Source: Silene noctiflora (taxonomy: Eukaryota > Streptophyta > Magnoliopsida > Caryophyllales > Caryophyllaceae). Taken from it: a stretch of DNA of 21,223 nt. Below the pieces are notes generated by a model. That model did no database searches. It saw only the letters and a program-made list of their open reading frames with translations, and was not told the origin of the DNA. The position numbers were made by a program, and so were the translations under genes. Location: contig VHZZ01009247.1 of the NCBI GenBank assembly GCA_009801015.1, positions 6,771-27,993 on the forward strand, given 5' to 3'. Below are positions 1 through 8,074 of the stretch, piece by piece (position 1 is the stretch's first letter; the number at the start of each line of letters is the position of its first letter).

Positions 1-87
<87 letters not shown>

Positions 88-92
88 TATAA
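1..92. repeat. (AAT)n microsatellite
   Basis: An almost pure ATA/AAT trinucleotide tract of about 29 units runs from the first base of the window, so its true left end is not visible. The length makes it likely to be polymorphic. Confidence 0.95.
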
Positions 93-145
93 TGAGGATG
101 AGGATGACGATGAGGATGACGATGACGATGATGATGATGATGGAA
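93..145. repeat. GATGAC/GATGAG degenerate triplet repeat
   Basis: Directly after the AAT tract the triplet changes to GAT, GAC and GAG units, with several GATGAC and GATGAG hexamers ending in five GATs. It forms a compound microsatellite with its neighbour. It lies in no open gene frame that I can support. Confidence 0.8.
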
Positions 146-149
146 TAAA

Positions 150-250
150 TGAATCTGAACTGAACTGAATTTAATGGAGCTGAACTGAACTTAACTTAAC
201 TTAATAGAGCTGAACTGAATTAAAGTGAACTTATATGAATTGAAATTAAG
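150..250. repeat. Degenerate TGAAC / TTAAC pentamer repeat
   Basis: Pentamers of the type TGAAC, TGAAT and TTAAC repeat throughout. A longer unit containing GAGCTGAACTGAA occurs twice, about 30 bp apart, near 176 and 207. This looks like a decayed simple-sequence minisatellite and shows no coding signal. Confidence 0.65.
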
Positions 251-289
251 TCCAAAAGAATAGAGCCTTTGTCTTTTCAACTTTAAAGT

Positions 290-595
290 AAATTAAACAA
301 CTTGAACAACAATTATAGATCAAAGTAAATTCTAAATTTTAATTTTAGGATTTTATTGTAAAATAAGTTATCTTGCAAAAGAAAAAAAAAACACATTACA
401 TCAGTGTAACTTTTACTACCTTTGTAAATTTTATCCTCTCTTACCGGCTTAGGACCCGTGTAAAATTGCATGGACATATAAATAAGTTTCTATTATTTTA
501 TTGTTACAATATCATATTAATTTAGTTATGCAACATTATGTTGTATAATTGTGTACCTGCTAATTTCAATTAATTGGTTACATATAAAAAGAGAT
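290..595. repeat. Direct repeat copy 1 (about 306 bp) left of foldback element
   Basis: This block begins AAATTAAACAACTTGAACAA and ends TACATATAAAAAGAGAT. It recurs in the same orientation at 1664-1960 with only scattered differences, mainly single bases and a shorter A-run. The two copies flank an inverted-repeat element exactly. The termini are not TG...CA, so a normal LTR pair is not supported. It may instead be a segmental duplication or an unusual terminal repeat. Confidence 0.85.
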
Positions 596-604
596 GGGTT
601 ATTC

Positions 605-820
605 TATATGGTAACCCTGTGTTTTTTCAAATTCTACATGGTAACCCTACTTTTCAGAGAACACTCATGGTAACCCTCAACTCTATTAATACGTATTGCC
701 GTGACCCTAAACTTTTTTTTCCGTCAATTTTGACCGTTAAGTAGGTGATGTGGCCAATTGGATTTGAGATTTTCTACAAGGTAACCCTATGTTTTTCTAA
801 ATCATACAAGTTAACCCTAT
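605..820 (+). repeat. Left inverted-repeat arm with GGTAACCCT subrepeats
   Basis: The arm pairs with 1448-1661. Inside it the motif (A)TGGTAACCCT or close variants recurs about five times, near 608, 638, 668, 780 and 811, mostly after a TCTACA-like lead. The arm is therefore itself built from a short repeat. Confidence 0.75.
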
Positions 821-1447
821 TTATTTTTTGTGTTTATTTTACAAAAGCAACACTCTTAAAAATACTTCCTTAGTTCCTCAATTTATCATTCTTAGCAAGT
901 TTTTTACTCGATTACTCCAAAAAAAAATGTCAATTGTCAGTATCATCATCTCTTTAAGGTATCATTACCATAAATCTGCAAAAATCGAGTTCGATAATTA
1001 ACAAAGAAATCCACTATTAAGCTCAATGTTTACAAATGCATGAGTCTCCACTCCTCAATTGTACCCAATTTTATTGTGCCAATTTGTCGAATAATTGAAG
1101 TAAGTCATTGTTGTGTTTACAACATTTTTAGTTTTGGGATATTTGATGAGGTTTTAAAAAAAAAATAGTTTTTAAATTAGATTAAACCTATGAATCAAAA
1201 TTGGGATTGATAAGTATAATGCTTAGTATGGAGTACCTTTATTACTCTGGTATTTAGAATATTTTGTCGGGAATTTGTTGATATCGAACAAAGTTCTTAC
1301 TAGGTTTTTCTTTCAAAACTTGGTAAATTGAAGGGTAATGAGGGTGGATTTGACTATTTGGGTGTAATTGAGTAAAATTGTGAATAGAAGATTAATTGAG
1401 GGATTATGTTTTTAGGCACAACCGCACAATGTGATTTGTAGAAATAG

Positions 1448-1661
1448 TAGGGTTATCTTGTAAAAAATTTTAAACTATAGGGTTACCATGTAGAAAATCT
1501 CAAATTTTAATTGACCAAGTCACATATTTAACGGACAAAATTGACGGAAAAAAGTTTAGGGTCACGGCGATACATATTAATAGAGTTGAGGATTACCATG
1601 TGTATTCTCTGAAAAGTAGGGTTACTATATAAAATTTGAAAAACCACAGTATTACCATATA
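1448..1661 (-). repeat. Right inverted-repeat arm
   Basis: This is the reverse complement of the left arm with moderate divergence. For example, the left arm's CCGTCAATTTTGACC is matched here by the complement of CCGTCAATTTTGTCC. It carries AGGGTTACCATGTAG-type repeats, the mirror image of the left arm's GGTAACCCT units. Confidence 0.75.
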
Positions 1662-1663
1662 CA

Positions 1664-1960
1664 AAATTAAACAACTTAAACAACAATTAGAGATCAAAGT
1701 AAATTTTTAATTTTAGGATTTTATTGTAAAATAAGTTATCTTGCAAAAGAAAAAAACACATTACATCAGTGTAACTTTTACTACCTTTGTAAATTTTATC
1801 ATCTCTTACCAACTTAGGACCCGTGTAAAATTGCATGGACATATAAATAAGTTTTTATTATTTTATTGTTACAATATCATATTAATTTAGTTGTGCAACA
1901 TTATGTTGTATAATTGTGTACCTGCTAATTTCAATGAATTAGTTACATATAAAAAGAGAT
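1664..1960. repeat. Direct repeat copy 2 (about 297 bp) right of foldback element
   Basis: This is the second copy of the block at 290-595. It keeps long identical runs, including the stretch around ATTGCATGGACATATAAATAAG. The copies differ by a few per cent by eye, so the duplication is not brand new. It ends at the same GAGAT as copy 1 and then continues into unrelated AT-rich DNA. Confidence 0.85.
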
Positions 1961-3199
1961 TTAAAAGAATAAAATAACATATATTTTTTCATATAACGTA
2001 TTTCAAATATTATATAGCGTTGTAAATTAAAATATCACAGTACAAGTATAACATAGAAAACACCAAGCATATATACTCTTCTAAAGCCATGTAATCGAAT
2101 GAAACAAAAAAATATTGCAATGAAAAGAACAAATTAATGCAAAAAAAATAAAATAAAAAACCATGGCCTACGATAAGTGGTGCTCGTGTGAAATTGACAC
2201 GATTAATGATGCAAATATATGAGAAACATATAAAAAGTTAAGAATATTAGTCAATGATGAAAATGACCAACTAACCTATCGCCTATTCAATTAACATGAT
2301 AATTTATTATCACGGTTCTCGATATCCAATTAAGTAGTTCCATATACTTTCATCTGGTAGTACGTCTACTTACTAATATAATATCTTAATTTATATAAAA
2401 ATAGATATTAAAATGTTATGATTCTCACCAAATTACATGAATTATAATTTAGGTGAAATATTTTTTGGAGTCTGTGTTAACAACAAAAATGTCAACATGT
2501 TTCATACAAATGAGGTCACAGTCATGCGTAAACTTAAACAATTAATCACAACAAAAAATTAGATTATTTTAATCATTTTATAATCATTTTATCTGCTTCA
2601 AATATAAATTTTCAATAAATTTAACATTTACGAGTCCGGTTACGGGTTAGGTGGGTCTTGACTGCAAATGTACGAGTTATTATCAAGTCAAATCATTTAC
2701 GATTTCAGATTATTTTCAAAGGTATTTCAGTCAAATTATTTGGACAAGTTTAAATCGGTTTTTCAAATCGGGTCATCTTTGAAAGGAGAGCACAAAACCT
2801 CCACATGAAACCAAACATAAAGAATACCGGCCATTACCCAAATTTATCTTCTGCAAAAAGCAGCTCAAACCATGACAATAAATACCATTATATCTCCAAT
2901 TCTGAATTCTGACCTCACCATTCCAAAAACCAAAAAAATTGAAAGAGATTTGGACTTTGTTGAATTGTTGCTGTATGAAATCAGTAATAATGTCATCCAT
3001 CCATCCATACATACAAAGTTTAGTTACCAGAAATACCCTTACCCCTTTCGTTGTTTCAGGTCTTACAACAATGCCAAAGTTCCATCTTCATCACCTCATT
3101 TTCCATACTTTACCTTGTTTCATGGGACCCTTTTTAGGTATTTCACTACCTTACTTCCTTTCAATCAATGTTTCCACACAACAAGAATTAAGCATAAAG
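1961..3199. other. AT-rich intergenic DNA, no gene seen
   Basis: No supported coding region lies here. The sequence is AT-rich with many A-runs and a short CATC repeat near 2994-3008. Overlapping ORFs of 79-123 codons on both strands around 2773-3310 have no recognisable protein character and run into the promoter/leader of the gene at 3522. I treat them as chance frames. Confidence 0.6.
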
Positions 3200-3521
3200 A
3201 TTAAGTCTTTCAGTCTTCCCTTCTTCTCTCTCTATATTCTCCCCTTTTCAAAACCACATACTTTTTTTATTTCTCCTTATCTTTCTCTCTCTAGTTTTTC
3301 CCCCTTTTGATGCTCTTTCTTTATCTTACCAATTAATTAGGGTATTTTTGTAACTACCCAGATTGTATTTTTCCCCCAATTAAGTTGTATTCTTTCTCTG
3401 TTTTCCCCAGTTCTTGAGTTTATCTGAAATTAGGGTTTGTGTTTTTTGATTGATTTGGGGAAATTGGGGGAGTTGGATTGTTGGGTATTTGATTTCAGGT
3501 GAAAGGTGAAAAGGGTATTTC
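3200..3521 (+). promoter_or_regulatory. Pyrimidine-rich promoter-proximal / 5' leader region
   Basis: A strongly CT-rich stretch (about 3205-3310, with runs of CTCTCT and TTTCTCC) precedes the start codon at 3522. It is typical of plant core promoters and 5' UTRs. No convincing TATA box stands out, so the transcription start cannot be placed. This is inferred from composition and position only. Confidence 0.45.
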
Positions 3522-5361
3522 ATGGATTCTCGTAGATTGAGTTGTGCTGTTGATGATGAGGCTAAACTCAAGGAGAAACATCAGGTTCTTTTGCAAGATT
3601 ATTTTGTATTGCAAAAGGTTTGTTCTTTCTTTCTTTCTCATTGCTCGATACTTCCTCGGTCTCAATCATTTGTTTGCATTTGATTAAAATACCATTCCCA
3701 ATGAATAAAAGGGGTAAATAAATGATCGGGACGGATGAAGTATATCATTCGTGCTTGATTGTATTTTTAGTTTTGATCAATTGAATTTAATTAGGTATGA
3801 AGTTTTTTTTCCTTCTGCTTATACTTCAAAGTATTTGATTTGATTTTTGATCTTGAGAAAGTTTCAATTGTTACAAAGGTTAATTTTATTTAGTTTTGTT
3901 CAACTGAGAAATTTGAAACGTGCTGTATTGGATTGCTTAAATTAATTGTTGTAGGATTTCAAGTGGTTTTGATTTTCATCTAGGTTAAGTAATTTACTTG
4001 TGTTCTTAGATTTGAAAGGCTTGCAATAACTTTGTTTGATTGATGATACTTGTTCATGTTTGGCAAGCCTGGAAAGTGGTAAAGCGACGTACATCTCACT
4101 CCCCTTACTCCGCAATTTGCTAGAGCCATTGAGTACTGGTGTAATGTTGTTGCTGTTGTTAGGTAAAATGTCGGTAAAGAAAACCAAATTTGTTTCTATG
4201 TTCTGGTAACTAGTTGAATCTTTTGTAGAATTGAATTGTCTTCAGGATACAATTTGTTTGTGAAGTGTGTGTCTTTCTTATTCTATCAGTAATTAGAAAA
4301 GTTGAATGTTTTGTTTGTGATCAAAATGTTTGTTGTTACAGGAATGTGTTTTGAAGAAGAGAAAGCTAAAGGAAACCACGGAAAGGAAACTGACTCTTTT
4401 GGATGAAATAAGGTAATTAAGTCGTTGACACTAACGTTCGTTTATCACGGTCATGTGGGGAATGATACTAATGCTCTAGTTCTCCATAATCCCGACTCTC
4501 CGGCATGGGTGTCATGTGTTAGATAGGTTATTTTGTGCGAATTTTTCAATTTTTGGGTCTAAAGGGGAAGTGTCGAAGGTAAGTATCGTGTCGGACACGA
4601 TAGGGGTGTATATGACACGCGAAGTGTGAGCAAAGTGTGAAGTGTTGGAGTAACATAGCTCTAGTTCTTGTGAGTGAGATGCTTCAGGTTCTCTTTGATG
4701 AACTTAACCTAGAGTCCTTGACTAGTGCTTAATCAGATGCTAATGTGGCCACCATTTTACTTTGTTTTTTTTTTCTCTTCTTTGAAGTTTCCAAGTGTCG
4801 TAACCATGTTGACATGTAGGTTGTTAAACACGGGTACTAGTAGTAATATGAAGAGTCAAAGTAGTAACGTAGCTGTTGATGAAGAAAACTGACTCTTTCT
4901 TTTTCGCTTTGCCTGACTTCAGATTCCTTAAACGCAGACGCAATCTGCTTATGAAGAAGCAATCACGAAAGTCAGAGCAACAGCAAGAAATCGTTCAATC
5001 ACATATAGCTAGTGCAAAATACAACACAGAATCAAATAGGAGATACATGAGTGGTAGTGCTAGTGCTAGTACTAGTACTAGTGGACAAGCATTCCAAAGT
5101 CATAGGCCGCCAATAGTGCCCCCAAGAAATTTGGTACTTTCTTCAAGCTTGTGGCCTTGTTTGATCAAGTCGTTCATGCTGACATTTGTATAGGCCTGGT
5201 TTCTGAAATTTTTGGTTATTGTAATGCAGGTCAGTGGTGTTAAAGAAGATGGGGCTTTTGCACCTTTAAAGTTGGGAAAGAAGGTGAAGAATTTGATTAC
5301 AAATGGTAAACGGGCAGAAAAAAGGAAAATTTCTTGGCAAGACCAGCTTGTGAAGGTCTAA
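3522..5361 (+). CDS. Uncharacterised basic coiled-coil plant protein (4 exons, 169 aa)
   Basis: Exons are 3522-3617, 4342-4412, 4923-5133 and 5230-5361. All junctions are GT–AG and the phases agree, giving 169 residues. The start MDSRRLSCAV is the first ATG of the exon chain. Residues 11-75 are rich in Lys, Arg, Glu and Leu (for example LKKRKLKETTERKLTLLDEI followed by FLKRRRNLLMKKQ) and look like a charged helix or coiled coil with possible nuclear-localisation clusters. The middle is a Ser/Thr/Ala low-complexity stretch (SGSASASTSTSG) followed by a PPIVPPRNL segment. The C-terminus is basic and ends KRKISWQDQLVKV, which looks like a conserved tail motif. There is no signal peptide or membrane segment. 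I cannot assign a function; a small nuclear or chromatin-associated protein is a guess. Retention of intron 3 would give a different, shorter end. Confidence 0.8.
4584..4602. repeat. 19-bp palindrome in intron 2 of the basic-protein gene
   Basis: TATCGTGTC and GACACGATA are perfect reverse complements around a single G. Several related GTGTCA and GACACG words lie nearby (about 4507-4640). The palindrome and its neighbours probably come from an old transposon insertion in the intron. No regulatory role is shown. Confidence 0.6.
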
Positions 5362-5753
5362 ATTTTATTCAAGAACGGAGTAATAGTTCATTTTGTGCAG
5401 AAAAAGGTTCAATTGCCTGTGTAATAGCGTAACCATGGTATAAAAACTCAGTATTGGTAGTGGATGTGGCGACAGTTGCAAAATCCCAGCATTGGGATGC
5501 CGCGCATGTAACATAGTTGTTGTCATAGTTTCAAAAACCCTTACCAAATACGCTAAATCTTGATTGATTCTTCACATTGTGCCTTCTCTTTCGTATGATG
5601 TCCACTCTTTCTAAGCTACTACGAGTATTTGCTGTGACAGTGGTACCATTCCTTCATGTTCTGGTTACATTTCTCTAAATGAAAATGGCAAGACTGTAAC
5701 CTATTAAGCATCGGAGAAGCTTATTTTAGCTCTAGAGCTTATTTTAGTCCAGT
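5362..5753. other. 3' flank of the basic-protein gene
   Basis: This holds the 3' UTR of the preceding gene and short intergenic DNA up to the LTR insertion. The phrase GCTTATTTTAG occurs twice near 5719-5745 just before the insertion point. A polyadenylation signal could not be chosen with confidence. No further gene is visible. Confidence 0.5.
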
Positions 5754-5758
5754 TTGTC
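5754..5758. repeat. Target-site duplication TTGTC (left)
   Basis: This is identical to 7760-7764 on the far side of the solo LTR. Five base pairs is the usual length made by plant LTR-retrotransposon integrases. Confidence 0.85.
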
Positions 5759-7759
5759 TGATAAGTAGTATTTTAGTCTCATTTTACCCCGCATTTATAC
5801 TTTATTCCGACTCGATTTTGCATGCTTTATTGATTAAATAGCTCATTTAATTACTAATTTATAATAATTAGTCGTCTTAATTATATTTAATAATTAGTCG
5901 GATTTTATATAATATTTGTATTTCCTTTATTTAATTAATATAATATGTAGGTGTGACGGGAAAATAAGGCGGAGTCGTGAAACGGGATTTTGAGAGGAAG
6001 TGGCGAAAGATGAGGAAAATAAACCAAGTATGATAGCCTTGGTATTGTCCTTTTGCGGCGGTCTTTGCTGAGTTTTTTCTACCAACTCCGGCCACCTTGG
6101 CAGCCACCCCTCACCACCATTGACCACCCTACACTTCCACCTTCACAACCCAACCACCCAAGACCACCATGGACCACCACATCAGCCACCACGACCTCCA
6201 CAACCACCCCCGTCCAGTGCAAACAACCTTCTTTAGTACCCATCTTCTACACCATTTCCAACCACCATTTCGGCCACCATTGACCACCACTTCTACCACC
6301 CCAACAACCCATCACCCCCACGACCACAGGGAACCACCAGCATCCACCTTAGAAGCCGGCACAAGCCCTCCATGGCCTTCTCTTTGAAGCTGCGCAATAA
6401 GCAAAGGAAAACAGAATGTGGTGTCCTAGTCGGCCAACCGGCAGCCGCCACCCCCATGGGCTGGGCATCAGCAAACTTCCCCTTAACTTTCCAGAGACCT
6501 CCCTGCCGGCCAACCGGCCACGACTTCTGCTTCTTCCCCTGTTCGCGTGCTGCTCCAACCGCCTGACTTCCCAGCAGACCCACCGTCCGCCGGGCAACCG
6601 GCTGGGGGAGCGCCTATATGAAATTGAAAGAAGAGGAAGCAGGGACTTCCTAGCCGGTGGCGGCACCGGCGGCCGGCCACCCGACTGGCAGCAGCTGTGC
6701 ACGCAAGTTGACCCTCTCACACTCCCCGATATATACTCTCCCATACTTAGTCTAATCATGATCCAATTTTCATCCAATTTCTAGTCTAGTTTAGGGTAGT
6801 CTTATTTTCTCATTTCTCATATAATTAGAAGTAATATTATGTAATTAGTAAAGATAATTAATAGTTAATTAGTTTAATTAGTTAATTTACTCTTTAGTTC
6901 ATGTGCATTATCATTCTCATTAGTTTACATTTAGATTATCAGGTTGTAATCGAAAGGAAGACGAGATTCATCCTCCTTATTTCGATCCAAGTTTCCTCCT
7001 TTAATTTATGATTGGTATAATTCTCTTTCTAATTTCATTGTTCTCTTTATTTGTTTACATTTCCTCATAGTTTAATTAGCATAGCTACAATATGTCCTCT
7101 TGTGTTCATCTTATGACAAAGCTTGTTCCTTTGATTGTTGTTATGNCTCATATGTGTGAGTAGTTTGTTGCTAGGNTGAAAGGGGATCCATTGTAGTGTT
7201 AAAGGGNNGGTTTTGGCATGAAATAAGGGTGTTCTTGGGTTGTTTACATTTGNCTTGTTGTTATGCACATAAGGTGTTTGTAGAAATGCTNGAATGAGTA
7301 AGTTGAGTATTTTCTCTTACAATTTGCCATCTTGTTGAGTGAGTAACTTAACTAGTGTCTAGGGCATGCTAAACAACTTGTAAACCGAGTCTAATTGAAT
7401 GAGTAAGTCAATTAATGTTTGGTCTAGCTAGGATTCGCATCGAGAGGTCGGGTCTTATGCTTGTTTCACCCGAGATAGCTCCAATTCCTTGTCAATTACC
7501 TCTTCCCTTGCTATATTGGTGAACCCGGATGTCCTAACCTTTCCGTTATCTTAGTTAATCGTATCTTATTTGCTTGTTTGTTGGATTCTTTCCTTGTTGT
7601 AGTCATAGCTTATAGTTGTTCATTATTCAATTGCCTTGCTAGAACTAAACTAGAGACAAACAATCGATTTGAGGTCCAATCCTGTCTTTTGGGTTCGACC
7701 CTCGCAATACTACGACGATCGCTCGTCCACTTGCGAGGTTACAAATTTAAAGCTCAACA
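5759..7759 (+). mobile_element. Solo LTR, probably Ty3/gypsy (2,001 bp)
   Basis: The element begins TGATAAGTAG and ends AAGCTCAACA, so it has the TG...CA termini of an LTR. The five bases TTGTC occur immediately before it (5754-5758) and immediately after it (7760-7764), a perfect target-site duplication. No primer-binding site, gag or pol lies inside or next to it. It is therefore a solo LTR left by recombination between two LTRs. A TATA-like box near 6730 and the GGGTTCGACCCT-type word near 7692 in the distal part fit a plant gypsy LTR in plus orientation; the lineage is uncertain. It contains six unresolved bases (N) between 7146 and 7291. The C-rich middle (about 6080-6720, many CCACC triplets) opens long frames on both strands that I do not regard as genes. 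Confidence 0.85.
6729..6737 (+). promoter_or_regulatory. TATA-like box in the solo LTR
   Basis: ATATATACT lies between C-rich upstream DNA and an AT-rich downstream part, where a U3/R border would be expected. If it is still active it would drive transcription towards the 3' end of the phosphatase gene, antisense to it. This is inference from sequence alone. Confidence 0.4.
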
Positions 7760-7764
7760 TTGTC
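7760..7764. repeat. Target-site duplication TTGTC (right)
   Basis: This partner of 5754-5758 fixes the right border of the solo LTR to the base. Confidence 0.85.
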
Positions 7765-8074
7765 CCATGTAATACCATTATTATATAGCACATCATATAT
7801 GATTGTTATGTTCATAAAATAAGTTGCCGAACACATGACAAGGCTGGATCTTAATAGAGTTTTTGCGATCACAGTCAGACCAATTACAGTGGTTAACAGG
7901 TGATTTTACACACTCTATACTTGAGAGTAATTGACAACGAACTCTGTACATCTTGTAAAGCTACAGTATTTTGTTGTGCATTTACAAAACTAACTTGAGA
8001 AACAAACAGCAAACCAGAGTTGGAAAGATGAATCTCCAAATGTATCATCGAAATAATAGTGTCAATCTTGGTAA
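7765..8074 (-). other. 3' UTR / terminator region of the phosphatase gene
   Basis: Only about 310 bp separate the phosphatase stop codon from the solo LTR. On the minus strand the part near 7775-7800 is AT-rich and contains AATAAT-like words that could serve as a plant polyadenylation signal. The insertion thus sits at or just beyond the transcript end. No other gene is visible. Confidence 0.5.

Larger units (their letters stand above)
596..1663. mobile_element. Foldback / long-TIR non-autonomous transposon
   Basis: The left arm (about 605-820) and right arm (about 1448-1661) are inverted repeats of roughly 215 bp. Both carry the same ordered blocks: TATATGGTAA at the tip, the stretch around TTTTCAGAGAA, CTCTATTAATA, CCGTCAATTTTG and GAGATTTTCTAC. 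The 627-bp centre is AT-rich and shows no open frame of note. Arms this long suggest a foldback or Mutator-like non-autonomous element, but no transposase is present to settle the superfamily. No short target duplication is recognisable at the arm tips. Confidence 0.75.

Noticed and set aside
1..290. CRISPR-like or satellite array
   Set aside because: These are simple microsatellite and pentamer repeats without spacers, in an evidently plant nuclear sequence.
290..1960. Classical LTR retrotransposon made of the two 300-bp repeats
   Set aside because: The repeats lack TG...CA ends, no primer-binding site or polypurine tract borders them, and the interior is a foldback.
2773..3310. Overlapping ORFs of 79-123 codons on both strands
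   Set aside because: They overlap one another on opposite strands, lie in AT- or CT-rich promoter and leader DNA, and show no domain-like composition.
6053..6777. Several ORFs, including a 142-codon frame on the minus strand
   Set aside because: They are open only because the LTR is C-rich here. Frames overlap on both strands, and the translations are low-complexity Pro/His/Thr or Arg-rich strings.
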